DNA from: an uncultured beta proteobacterium
GTDB lineage: Bacteria; Pseudomonadota; Gammaproteobacteria; Burkholderiales; SG8-39
Length of the DNA: 17,397 bases
Direction: 5' to 3'
NCBI GenBank assembly: GCA_902826155.1
Contig: CADEDU010000045.1
Location: 37,381 to 54,777, forward strand
This document shows, piece by piece, positions 7,918 to 15,215 of the stretch (within the stretch, counting starts at the first letter, position 1; each line of letters starts with the position of its first letter). The position numbers and the translations under genes are program-made. The notes under the pieces are model-generated. The model saw nothing but the letters and a program-made list of their open reading frames with translations, had not been told where the DNA came from and did not search any database.

Positions 7918-8910
7918 ATGATGTTCAAGCGAAGAGTAGTCAAGTGCACCGCCGTGATGATTGGCGCGCTGCTCGGCGCCGCGCTGATGAGCAACGCCAT
8001 CGCGCAGCAGTTTCCGTCGAAGCCGGTGCGCATCATCGTGTCGTATCCGCCGGGCGGGCCGGTCGACGCGCTCGCGCGGCCGCTCGCCGAGGGCCTGCAG
8101 AAGATCTGGAACGGCAACCCGGTGCTGGTGGAGAACAAGCCCGGCGCCAACGCGATCATCGGCACCGACTACGTCGCCAAGCAACCGGGCGATGGCCACA
8201 CCCTGCTGCTCGCGAACGATCCGTCGCTTTCATCCAACCAGTACCTCTACAGCAAGCTGCCCTACGATCCGGTGAAGGACTTCGTGCCGGTGGCGGGTGT
8301 GGCGTCCACCACGCTGATCCTGCTGGTGCCGCCGACCCGGCCTTACACCAACCTGCAGCAGTTCATCGCGGCGGGGAAGGAAAAGCCCGGCACGCTCAGC
8401 TACGGGAGCATCGGGCCGGGCAGCGTGACGCATCTGGACGCCGAAGCGATGGCAGGCGCGGCCGGCATCAAGCTCGTGCACGTGCCGTACAAGGGCACGG
8501 GTGAAGTCGTGCCGGCGCTGCTGGCGGGGCAGATCGACTCGGCGCTCTCGGCGATCGGACCGTCGCTCGGGCACATCCGCTCGGGCAAGTTGCGCGCGCT
8601 GGGCATCGCCGCGCCGCAGCGCTATCCGCTGCTGCCCGATGTGCCGACGTTCAAGGAGGCGGGGCTCAACTTCGAGGCGCGCTCGTGGTTCGCGTTGGCT
8701 GCGCCGGCCGGAACGCCCCGCGCGGTGGTCGACAAGATCGCGGCCGACGTGCGCAAAGTGGTCGACACGGCCGAGTACCGCGACAAGTTCATCATCGGCA
8801 TGGGGCTGGATCCGTTTCCGCTGGGGCCCGACGAGTTCGCGAAGTACCTCGAGAAGGATCGGGCGAGCTACGCCCAGCGGGTGAAGAACGCGAACGTGAA
8901 GCTCGACTGA
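7918..8910 (+). CDS. Tripartite tricarboxylate transporter substrate-binding protein (Bug/TctC family)
   Basis: A 330-residue periplasmic solute-binding protein. The N-terminus is a secretion signal: Lys/Arg at 4-7, a hydrophobic core about 11-24, and a signal-peptidase I site after Ala-Ile-Ala29 before Gln30. The mature protein opens with the P-V-R-I-I-V-x-x-P-P-G-G pattern of Bug proteins. It keeps the V-E-N-K-P-G-A-N ligand-loop region, Y-D-P-V-K-D-F, and V-P-Y-K-G-T-G near the hinge. Bug proteins bind carboxylates such as di- and tricarboxylates, aromatic acids or nicotinate-like ligands. They deliver them to a TctA/TctB membrane pair or act as sensors. No TctA or TctB gene is present, so this is an orphan receptor, common in Burkholderiales. 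Its place at the end of the catabolic cluster suggests it binds the pathway substrate. Confidence 0.95.
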   Translation: MMFKRRVVKCTAVMIGALLGAALMSNAIAQQFPSKPVRIIVSYPPGGPVDALARPLAEGLQKIWNGNPVLVENKPGANAIIGTDYVAKQPGDGHTLLLANDPSLSSNQYLYSKLPYDPVKDFVPVAGVASTTLILLVPPTRPYTNLQQFIAAGKEKPGTLSYGSIGPGSVTHLDAEAMAGAAGIKLVHVPYKGTGEVVPALLAGQIDSALSAIGPSLGHIRSGKLRALGIAAPQRYPLLPDVPTFKEAGLNFEARSWFALAAPAGTPRAVVDKIAADVRKVVDTAEYRDKFIIGMGLDPFPLGPDEFAKYLEKDRASYAQRVKNANVKLD

Positions 8911-8960
8911 GCCGTCGCGCGACGCCACCACCCGAACGATGCCGTAGGGCTGATCGCGCC

Positions 8961-9278
8961 GTGCGCGTCGAAACGTCGCATCACATCGATGCCGGCGAGC
9001 AAGGCGCCGACGGCCTCTACGACTACTACTACGAGTACGACCTCTACCGGTTCAGCGAGCAGGACCTCACGCTGGTGGCGCGCAGCTATGTCGACGAGCC
9101 CGATGCGGCACATCTGCTGAGCATCGAGGAGGCGGGGGTCGGCCGCGTGCTGGCGCGTGACGATCTGAGACGCGCACTCACGCGTCGTGCGATCGATCAC
9201 TTGCGCAGCCTTGGCAAACGCAAGCTGAGCTGGCTGACCGGGCAGGGCGAAACGGGCTACGCGGCGATCCCGGAATAG
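8961..9278 (+). CDS. Small hypothetical protein with a Tyr-rich N-terminal stretch
   Basis: A 105-residue reading frame from a GTG start, open well upstream in the same frame but only as a shadow of the preceding gene. I do not recognise the family. It has an acidic, Tyr-rich segment at about 17-31 (seven Tyr-containing positions around D-Y-Y-Y-E-Y-D), then V-A-R-S-Y-V-D-E-P-D-A. A charged Arg-rich helix follows near 65-85, with a G-K-R-K-L-S-W-L stretch near 85-92. No signal peptide or membrane segment is seen. The start is uncertain: there is no in-frame ATG and only a weak AGGG upstream. The normal amino-acid mix after the Bug gene stop, unlike the Arg-rich shadow before it, supports coding. 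It may be unrelated to the catabolic genes. Confidence 0.6.
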   Translation: MRVETSHHIDAGEQGADGLYDYYYEYDLYRFSEQDLTLVARSYVDEPDAAHLLSIEEAGVGRVLARDDLRRALTRRAIDHLRSLGKRKLSWLTGQGETGYAAIPE

Positions 9279-9294
9279 TCGGCCGCGCCGGCGC

Positions 9295-9312
9295 GAGGGT
9301 TTAGAGGGTTTA
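9295..9312 (+). repeat. Tandem 9-bp repeat before the LLM oxidoreductase gene
   Basis: Two perfect adjacent copies of GAGGGTTTA lie between the small hypothetical gene and the oxidoreductase gene, in the 82-bp gap. They could be a tandem protein-binding site or a chance repeat. No convincing -35/-10 pair was found around them. Confidence 0.6.
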
Positions 9313-9360
9313 CACTCCGGCGCACTGTTGTGCCTTCGATTTGCCTCTCGAGATTCCCAA

Positions 9361-10401
9361 GTGCGCGTCTTCAACACCCTTCCCAGCGAGGATCTCCGCA
9401 AGGTCGGCCCGGTGGCCGCTGCCTACGAGCGCGACGGCTACGACGGCGTGGTCACCATGGAGAATCGCCACGATCCGTTCCTGCCGCTGGCGGTCGCGGG
9501 CGTGGTCACCAAGCGGATCGAACTGCACACCGGCATCGCGATCGCGTTCGCGCGCTCACCGATGTCGGTCGCGAACATGGGCTGGGATCTCGCCACCGCC
9601 AGCAACGGCCGCTTCGTCGTCGGCCTGGGTCCGCAGGTCAAGCCCCACAACGAACGGCGCTTCTCGGTGCCGTGGACGCCGCCCGCGCCGCGCATGCGCG
9701 AGTACGTGCAGTCGCTGCGCGCGATCTGGCGCTGCTGGAAGCTGGGCGTGCCGCTCAATTACGAAGGCCAGCACTATCGCTTCACGCTGATGACGCCCAA
9801 TTTCGTGCCCGAGCCGTACGATGCGCCGGCACCGGCGATCACGATAGCGGCCGTCGGGCCGGCCATGCTCAAGGTGGCCGCCGAAGAGTGCGACGGCGTG
9901 AAGCTGCACGTGTTCGCCACGCGCAAGTATCTGGAGGAAATGGTGCAGCCCGCGCTCGATGCAGGTCTGGCGAAGGCCGGCCGCACGCGGGCGAAGTTCG
10001 AGGTGGCGGGCGGCGGGTTCCTGTGCACCGGGCCGGATGACGCGTCGGTCGCGAAGTTATTCGAATGGGTGCGCCAGCGCGTCGCCTTCTACGGCTCTAC
10101 CCAGGCCTATTGGCCGGTGCTCGCGGTGCACGGTCTGGAGGATCTCGGCCGCAAGCTCAACGCGATGACGCGCGAGGGCAAGTGGGACGCGATGGCGAAG
10201 GAAGTATCGGATGACGTCGTGCATCTGTTCGCGGCGGTCGGACGCTACGACCAGATCGCGCGCGTGATCGAGCAGCGCTTCGGCGGGCTCATCGACACCA
10301 TCTTCGCGAGCGCCAATCATCTGGTGCCGGCACATCTGCCGCCGGACCTGATTCAGGACATCCAGCGGATCGGGACGCGGTTCGAGGCGTACGCGACGTA
10401 G
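9361..10401 (+). CDS. LLM-class flavin- or F420-dependent oxidoreductase
   Basis: A luciferase-like (LLM) TIM-barrel oxidoreductase, 346 residues from GTG at 9361. The G-L-G-P-Q-V-K-P-H-N-E-R-R-F stretch (88-101), the R-M-R-E-Y-V-x-x-L-R-A-I-W segment (111-123) and L-M-T-P-N-F (143-148) match the LLM subgroup catalogued as F420-dependent in actinobacteria (TIGR03617-like, from memory). Such enzymes bind FMN or F420 and oxidise or reduce organic substrates; most betaproteobacteria lack F420, so FMN is more likely. The start at 9361 (M-R-V-F-N-T-L) is preferred because family members begin near here. An upstream TTG at 9328 would add 11 unlike residues. Its job is unknown, but it may act in the same catabolic pathway. 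It converges on the lipoprotein gene. Confidence 0.88.
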   Translation: MRVFNTLPSEDLRKVGPVAAAYERDGYDGVVTMENRHDPFLPLAVAGVVTKRIELHTGIAIAFARSPMSVANMGWDLATASNGRFVVGLGPQVKPHNERRFSVPWTPPAPRMREYVQSLRAIWRCWKLGVPLNYEGQHYRFTLMTPNFVPEPYDAPAPAITIAAVGPAMLKVAAEECDGVKLHVFATRKYLEEMVQPALDAGLAKAGRTRAKFEVAGGGFLCTGPDDASVAKLFEWVRQRVAFYGSTQAYWPVLAVHGLEDLGRKLNAMTREGKWDAMAKEVSDDVVHLFAAVGRYDQIARVIEQRFGGLIDTIFASANHLVPAHLPPDLIQDIQRIGTRFEAYAT

Positions 10402-10408
10402 TGCTTAG

Positions 10409-10444
10409 GATTGATACCCGTGGACACCCACTGCGCGATCAATC
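10409..10444. terminator. Possible bidirectional stem-loop between convergent genes
   Basis: GATTGAT at 10409-10415 is perfectly complementary in inverted orientation to ATCAATC at 10438-10444. Inside it, GTGG (10420-10423) pairs with CCAC (10428-10431). The structure sits in the 37-bp convergent gap and overlaps the lipoprotein stop codon. There is no clear T-tract, so it is only a weak candidate terminator. Confidence 0.3.
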
Positions 10445-12637
10445 ATCGACGCGCACCAGGCCGCGATTCCAGTAGAACGCACTTGAACCTACGCCGTGCA
10501 GCGTTCCTGGGCGGAATGGCGTTGCGTTCGGCACAGCGAATCGCTCGATCGCTTCGTGTGCGCCCACGAGACCGTCTCCCGTCCATGGATGACGGCCGAC
10601 TTCCGCGATTGAAGAGGAAGCGGCTGCCCAGTAAAGGTACCGGGAGGAGAACCCGAGCGATACCTGCTCATATGGAATAGCCAGTATCGCAAGCGCAGCG
10701 CGTTCATTTGCGAAGTCGATGGCGTAGACGTCCGTGCCGGTTGGGGCCTGGAAAAAATACAAGGTCAAATAGGCCAGACCGCCCTGGCCGACGAACAATC
10801 GCGGCTCGCGCGAGCCGGGAGGAATGCCGAACTCATGTCGCGGAACGCCGCCCGCGACAGGGATGGATTCCACCTGCCAGGTAGAGCCGAAGATTGGGGC
10901 GGACTTCAGGTAGTAGACCCGTTGATTGACGACGATCGGATCGCGCAATTGCGTTGTGCCGCTGTCGTGCAATGTTGAGAGTTCACTCCCGTCGCGCCTG
11001 GCGCGCTGCAGCCTGTAGCCCGGCGCGGTCGATGGCGTTCCAATGGGACTACCCCCGATCCAATAGACGTGATCGCCACTCGGATAGGGCTTGCCTTGCA
11101 TCACGCTATCGCTGCTCGGATTCGGATCAAGCAGAGTTGGCGTGGCGGGTGCGACGCCCGCAAAGTGCCGAAACAAACCGAGGCCAGTCGTGCCCGAGCC
11201 TTGAGTAAAGAATGTATTGGCGCCGTTGTTCGTCTGCACGCGTTTGGGCGCTGCGACCGGACGACGCTCGGAGAACGTTCCGTCTGCCAGTCGATAAATC
11301 CGTGAAGCGCCCGTCGTACTGTTGACCACTCCGACATAGTCATCCGCGAGTGCGAGGAATCCGCCAGGGAACCCCGGAAGCGATGCGAGATCGATCGGTG
11401 CTGCGCCCGGAGCCAGACGCCGTATCGCCGCCAGGCTCGAACCGCTGACGTCGAGCAGGTAGGCATTTGCAGCGTTGGCGACCAGATCCTGGAAAGTGGC
11501 CGTCTGCCCCGCTGGCGTCTGATAGACGATGGTCTCCGCGCCTCCGACCGTTTGCTTGTTCACGACTGCGATGCTGTTCGCGAAGTAGATGGCGCCGGGC
11601 GTGGCGGCGAAGCGGCCATCGATCATCCCTGCGGGGAGCGCAAGCGTGGCGACGGTGCCGCTGCCATGGTCCACGTACTTCAAGACGTTGCCTTCCACCC
11701 AATACACACCGCTTTGCGTCGCGCTGAGCAGCGTACGAACCGGGGGTGGTATGGGGCTGAACGGCGGCGAACCCAATATCAGTGTCGAACCCGTTGCGAT
11801 GGTAACCCGATAGAGCGTGAGCGTTTGGCCCAGTGATCCGCCGTTCGAGATGAGGGCGTAGACCTGACCTCCCCCGGCAGCCAGAGCCAGCGCAAACGCA
11901 CCAGGAAGACTCGTCACTTGTCGAGACTGCGAGCGCGGGCCGATTCGGCGGGCGTAGATCGCAACGTTCGTCGGGCCGCTCGGCGCAGCCCAGAATATGT
12001 CTTCACCATCGGTCGCGATTGCGGATGTCGGTTGGGTGATGCTGCCGGCAAGCACCTTCTCGGTGTCGCGTTCGGTGCCAGTGCCGATCGCCACGCGTGC
12101 TGCCTTGTGATCCGCTTCGACAATCGACATGGGGAAGTACGCGAAGCCGCTGTCTACTACGAAATTGGCAAGGTTTCGGATGCTCTGCAACTGACCCTGA
12201 GCGGGCCGATCGAACCATCGGGTATGCGCGATCGTTCGACTCGTGTCCGTTGCGAGATCGATCTCGACGAGTGCCGAATCCGTTCCGAGATAGAGCTTGC
12301 CGTTCGACGAAGTCGTCCCGTGTACTTCGTCAAGCGCTTCAGGGCTCACAACGGTTGATCGAGCAATCGCCGGGTTGAGATACGGTACAGGTCCCCCCGC
12401 GACCGTGGGCGCCTGACTGGTGGGCGTGGCTGCATTGTTTGTGCCGCCAGCGTCGCCCCCGCCCCCGCACGCGGTCACGAGTAGCGCGATCGAAAGTGCT
12501 CCTGCTAGCCACCTCCAAGCAGGTGCCTGGATGATCCAGCGTGGCGGCGATGGAATTCGACGGATCGCAATTTCAATCGATCGTTGATCGCGCAGCGTGC
12601 GGGCGTGCAGCGGCTGTTGAGAAATAGGCATGGCCAT
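10439..12637 (-). CDS. Large outer-membrane-type lipoprotein, probable beta-propeller
   Basis: A 732-residue secreted protein. A hydrophobic segment about 44-55 ends in the lipobox L-V-T-A-C with Cys57, followed by a Gly-rich and Asn/Thr/Ser/Pro linker. The Cys-Gly-Gly-Gly-Gly start is common in Burkholderiales lipoproteins. The rest has repeating short strands of the type I-Y-x-V or V-Y-W-I-x-G (V-Y-W-V-E-G, V-Y-W-I-G-G, L-Y-W-A-A), spaced through the chain. That pattern suggests a beta-propeller of the kind annotated as DUF5050 or six-bladed NHL-like; this is inferred from the pattern. No catalytic motif was seen. The region before the signal core is about 43 residues, unusually long, so the true start may be at the second Met or the signal may be poorly predicted. 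Its GC looks lower than its neighbours. Function unknown. Confidence 0.82.
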   Translation of the reverse strand: MAMPISQQPLHARTLRDQRSIEIAIRRIPSPPRWIIQAPAWRWLAGALSIALLVTACGGGGDAGGTNNAATPTSQAPTVAGGPVPYLNPAIARSTVVSPEALDEVHGTTSSNGKLYLGTDSALVEIDLATDTSRTIAHTRWFDRPAQGQLQSIRNLANFVVDSGFAYFPMSIVEADHKAARVAIGTGTERDTEKVLAGSITQPTSAIATDGEDIFWAAPSGPTNVAIYARRIGPRSQSRQVTSLPGAFALALAAGGGQVYALISNGGSLGQTLTLYRVTIATGSTLILGSPPFSPIPPPVRTLLSATQSGVYWVEGNVLKYVDHGSGTVATLALPAGMIDGRFAATPGAIYFANSIAVVNKQTVGGAETIVYQTPAGQTATFQDLVANAANAYLLDVSGSSLAAIRRLAPGAAPIDLASLPGFPGGFLALADDYVGVVNSTTGASRIYRLADGTFSERRPVAAPKRVQTNNGANTFFTQGSGTTGLGLFRHFAGVAPATPTLLDPNPSSDSVMQGKPYPSGDHVYWIGGSPIGTPSTAPGYRLQRARRDGSELSTLHDSGTTQLRDPIVVNQRVYYLKSAPIFGSTWQVESIPVAGGVPRHEFGIPPGSREPRLFVGQGGLAYLTLYFFQAPTGTDVYAIDFANERAALAILAIPYEQVSLGFSSRYLYWAAASSSIAEVGRHPWTGDGLVGAHEAIERFAVPNATPFRPGTLHGVGSSAFYWNRGLVRVDD

Positions 12638-12738
12638 GGACGCGTGAAGATCCTGCTGAATTCTTCATCGAACTTGCCCCGCGTCCACGTCAAGAAGGCA
12701 CCCGCGACGATTGTTTGCACCCTACGTCCAATTGTAGA

Positions 12739-12753
12739 GCCCGCCGTGCGGGC
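12739..12753 (-). terminator. Possible hairpin terminator after the PhzS-like monooxygenase
   Basis: A perfect 6-bp inverted repeat GCCCGC-CGT-GCGGGC lies 21 bp downstream of the monooxygenase stop (minus strand). It is followed on that strand by TCTACAATT rather than a clean T-run. It could end the monooxygenase transcript before the lipoprotein gene. The evidence is only the stem. Confidence 0.3.
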
Positions 12754-12773
12754 CCGCGCCAATCGGGTTTTCC

Positions 12774-14015
12774 CTACGTTCCCGACACCAGGGATCCGCG
12801 CTGCCTCAGCGCTTCGCGCTGAAACCCCGCGACCCGCTTGTAGCGCTCCATCAAATCGCGCAGTTCTTCGGTGCTGACAACATCCTCGATGCGCTTGAAC
12901 GGTTGATCGCCGGTCCGCTCGTGCACGATCTGCAGGATCGTGTCGGGCGGGGTGGCGCGATTGGTCAACACCACTTTGTTCGCTGCCTCGCGGCGGGCGT
13001 CGTCATAGGCGGCGAGCGCGGCAACCGGATTGGACTCGCGCGCGAGGCAGCCCGCCAACGTGCGCGCATCGAGAATGCCCTGGCCTGCACCGTTGGCGCC
13101 GCGCGGATACATCGGATGTGCGGCGTCGCCCGCGAGCGTCACGCGTGCGTGGCTCCAGCGCGGCAGCGGATCGCGATCGACCATCGGGTATTCCAGCACC
13201 ATCTCGGCGTGCTCGAGCAACGCGGCGACATCGAGCCAGTCGAAGCGCCAATCGGTGAAGGTGGGCAGGAAATCCTCGAGTCGGCCGGCCCGATTCCAAT
13301 CGGCCATTGCATTGCGCGGTGAACGGATCTCGGCGGTCCAGTTGATCAGATGCATGCCGTCGGCATCGACCGTGTTCTGGATCGGATAGATGACGATCTT
13401 GCCTACGTCGAGCCAGCCGGCCTGGACCATCGACTCGCCGGTGAGGAACGGCCGCGCACGCGTTATGCCGCGCCACATGTTGATGCCGGTGTAGACGACC
13501 GGGCCTTCGTCCGGATAGAGCTGCTGCCGCACCACCGAATGAATGCCGTCGCAGGCGATCGCCACGTCGCCGCGGACGGAGGGTTTGCCGGCGAAGTGCA
13601 CGGTGACGCCGCGTTCGTCCTGATCGAAGCCGGTACAGCGATGGTCGAGCAGCACGGCATCGCCACCGAGCCGCTCCCGGACTGCCGCCAGTTGCACCAG
13701 ATGCAACGCGCCGCGATGCACCGAGAACTGCGGCCAGTCGTAGCCGGCGTACCGCCCGCGCGGCTCGGCGTAGATGAACTGCCCGAAGCGGTTGTAGAAC
13801 GCCATCTCGCGCGTGGCTACCGCCACTTTCGCCAGCGCGTCGTCCAAGCCAAGTTCGGTCAGCTCGCGCACCGCATGCGGCAGCAGATTGATGCCGACGC
13901 CGAGCTTTCTGATCTCCGGCGCGGCTTCATACACGCGGCAGCTGATGCCCAGCTGATGCAGGCTCAGCGCCAGGGTGAGTCCGCTGATGCCGCCGCCGAT
14001 AATGATGACGTTCAC
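12774..14015 (-). CDS. FAD-dependent aromatic-ring monooxygenase, PhzS-like
   Basis: A 413-residue class A flavoprotein monooxygenase starting at GTG. The FAD-binding G-G-G-I-S-G (7-12) and the ribose-binding Glu30 mark the N-terminal Rossmann fold. The D-G motif is Asp156-Gly157 (A-C-D-G-I-H-S), and the G-D motif is Gly296-Asp297 in L-A-G-D-A-A-H. Long stretches resemble the phenazine monooxygenase PhzS, for example the Y-P-M-V-D-R-D-P-L-P segment near 276-285, the W-R-G-I-T segment near 181-185 and the M-Y-P-R-G-A-N-G-A segment near 302-310. The family hydroxylates (often decarboxylating) aromatic or heteroaromatic acids with NAD(P)H and oxygen. No phenazine biosynthesis genes are present, so a catabolic ring-hydroxylation is more likely. 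It is divergent from a Bug-protein gene across about 51 bp, which suggests a shared control region. Confidence 0.93.
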   Translation of the reverse strand: MNVIIIGGGISGLTLALSLHQLGISCRVYEAAPEIRKLGVGINLLPHAVRELTELGLDDALAKVAVATREMAFYNRFGQFIYAEPRGRYAGYDWPQFSVHRGALHLVQLAAVRERLGGDAVLLDHRCTGFDQDERGVTVHFAGKPSVRGDVAIACDGIHSVVRQQLYPDEGPVVYTGINMWRGITRARPFLTGESMVQAGWLDVGKIVIYPIQNTVDADGMHLINWTAEIRSPRNAMADWNRAGRLEDFLPTFTDWRFDWLDVAALLEHAEMVLEYPMVDRDPLPRWSHARVTLAGDAAHPMYPRGANGAGQGILDARTLAGCLARESNPVAALAAYDDARREAANKVVLTNRATPPDTILQIVHERTGDQPFKRIEDVVSTEELRDLMERYKRVAGFQREALRQRGSLVSGT

Positions 14016-14066
14016 GTGGTTGGCTCGCGAGTTATGCTCGGCGCAATTGGACTCTGGGACGTGAAC

Positions 14067-15023
14067 GTGCGCAAGCTCCTGTCGTTGTTGTTGCTCTCCT
14101 GCGTGTGCGCGAACGCAGTGGCGCAGTCCTGGCCCAATCGCCCGATCAAACTGATCGTGGCACAGGGGCCGGGCTCGGCACCCGACGTGGTAGCGCGCTA
14201 TATCGCCGAGCGCGCGGGCCGATCACTCGGACAGCAGGTCGTGGTCGATAACCGCGCGGGTGGAGACGGCGTGATCGGCATGCAAGCAGCCGCGCGATCG
14301 CCGGCCGACGGCTACACGTTCCTGTTCGCGGTGTCCTCGAACGTCGCGATCAATCCCCACATGTTTAAGGTGCTGCCGTACAACCCGGAGAAGGATTTCG
14401 CGCCGGTGGGCATGATCGGGATCAGTCCGCTCATCGTGGTGGCGAATCCGGAGCTGAAAGCGAACACGCTCGCCGAGTTGATCGCGCTCGCGAAGAGCGA
14501 GCCGGGCAAGGTGGCGTTCGCCAGCCCGGGCAAGCGGCGGCTCCCCGGGATGATCGGCGACATGATCCGCGTCAGGGCCGGCATCGACATGCTGCACGTG
14601 CCGTATCAGGGCGCCGGCGGCATTCAGGACACGATCGCCGGACGCACGCAGATCACCGTGCAGGGCATCCCGGCGGTGGCGGCGATGGTGCAGCGTGGAC
14701 AGTTGCGTGCGCTCGCGGTGAGTTCGGGCAAGCGGCTGCCGGGACTGGAACAGGTACCCGCGATCGCCGAGACGCTGCCCGGATTTGACTACGTCGGCTG
14801 GTTCGCGCTGATGGCGCCGAGTGGAACGCCTAACGAAGCAGTGCAGCGGATGAACCGCGACGTCGGCCTGATCCTCGCCGAAGCCGAAGTGCGCCAGCGT
14901 CTGCAATCGCTGGGCATCTATACCGACGGTGCCGGCACGCCCGAGCAGCTCGATGCGTTCATCAAGCGCGAGCTGGTGAATTGGGGGCGGACCGTGAAGG
15001 AGCTGGGGCTGGAGGCGGAGTAA
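14067..15023 (+). CDS. Second Bug/TctC-family substrate-binding protein
   Basis: A 318-residue periplasmic binding protein of the Bug family, read from GTG at 14067, with GGGA 7 bp upstream. Other in-frame starts are GTG at 14061 and ATG at 14034. The N-terminus (M-R-K then a Leu-rich core) is a signal peptide. Cleavage after Ala-Val-Ala19 is likely, but L-L-S-C at 9-12 also matches a lipobox, so lipidation is possible. The mature part shows R-P-I-K-L-I-V-x-x-G-P-G, the V-V-D-N-R-A-G-G loop, Y-N-P-E-K-D-F, and V-P-Y-Q-G-A-G. Ligands are carboxylates and no TctA/TctB gene is adjacent. It is divergent from the PhzS-like monooxygenase, so the pair may serve uptake or sensing and oxidation of one aromatic acid. 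Downstream it faces the second molybdenum hydroxylase. Confidence 0.93.
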   Translation: MRKLLSLLLLSCVCANAVAQSWPNRPIKLIVAQGPGSAPDVVARYIAERAGRSLGQQVVVDNRAGGDGVIGMQAAARSPADGYTFLFAVSSNVAINPHMFKVLPYNPEKDFAPVGMIGISPLIVVANPELKANTLAELIALAKSEPGKVAFASPGKRRLPGMIGDMIRVRAGIDMLHVPYQGAGGIQDTIAGRTQITVQGIPAVAAMVQRGQLRALAVSSGKRLPGLEQVPAIAETLPGFDYVGWFALMAPSGTPNEAVQRMNRDVGLILAEAEVRQRLQSLGIYTDGAGTPEQLDAFIKRELVNWGRTVKELGLEAE

Positions 15024-15038
15024 GTCGCTTTCCTGGGC

Positions 15039-15115
15039 GCTCTCCCACCCCCCGCCCTCCCTCTCTCGCGCGACTCCGTCGCTAGAAAGGGAGGGGGCCT
15101 GGTTTGCGGCGCAGC
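15039..15115. repeat. Hairpin-forming direct repeat, copy 1 (77 bp)
   Basis: The first of two 77-bp copies, 6 mismatches between them by eye. It contains CCCTCCC-type sequence inverted against GGGAGGG, a 12-bp stem with one mismatch, and an inner GCGAC/GTCGC stem around a 3-base loop. It looks like an intergenic palindromic (REP-like) element. It lies in the convergent gap where it could also act as a terminator. Confidence 0.75.
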
Positions 15116-15138
15116 GTGTGCGCCGATGGGAATGGAGT

Positions 15139-15215
15139 GCTCTCCCGCTCCTCGCCCTCCCTATCTCGCGCGACTGCGTCGCTAGAAAGGGAGGGGGCTT
15201 GGTTTGCGGCGCAGC
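15139..15215. repeat. Hairpin-forming direct repeat, copy 2 (77 bp)
   Basis: The second copy, beginning exactly 100 bp after copy 1, with the same hairpin. Its last base is the final base of the minus-strand TAG stop of the second molybdenum hydroxylase gene. A 23-bp spacer separates it from copy 1. Only two copies are visible here; genome-wide frequency cannot be judged. Confidence 0.75.

Noticed and set aside
8685..8960. An upstream extension of the small Tyr-rich gene
   Set aside because: This part overlaps the Bug gene in another frame and is Arg-rich, typical of a shadow.
9309..9316. TTTACACT as promoter box upstream of the LLM gene
   Set aside because: No partner element at 16-18 bp spacing could be found on either side.
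12731..12736. A minus-strand TACAAT resembling a -10 box before the lipoprotein gene
   Set aside because: No -35 element was found at a suitable distance. The only TTGGCG nearby is about 20 bp away.
12774..14015. A phenazine biosynthesis locus
   Set aside because: Only the PhzS-like monooxygenase is present. No phzA-G genes are in the window, so phenazine production is not supported.
13350..14033. A long upstream extension of the second Bug gene in the same frame
   Set aside because: It is antisense to the FAD monooxygenase and lacks any domain. The signal peptide places the real start near 14067.
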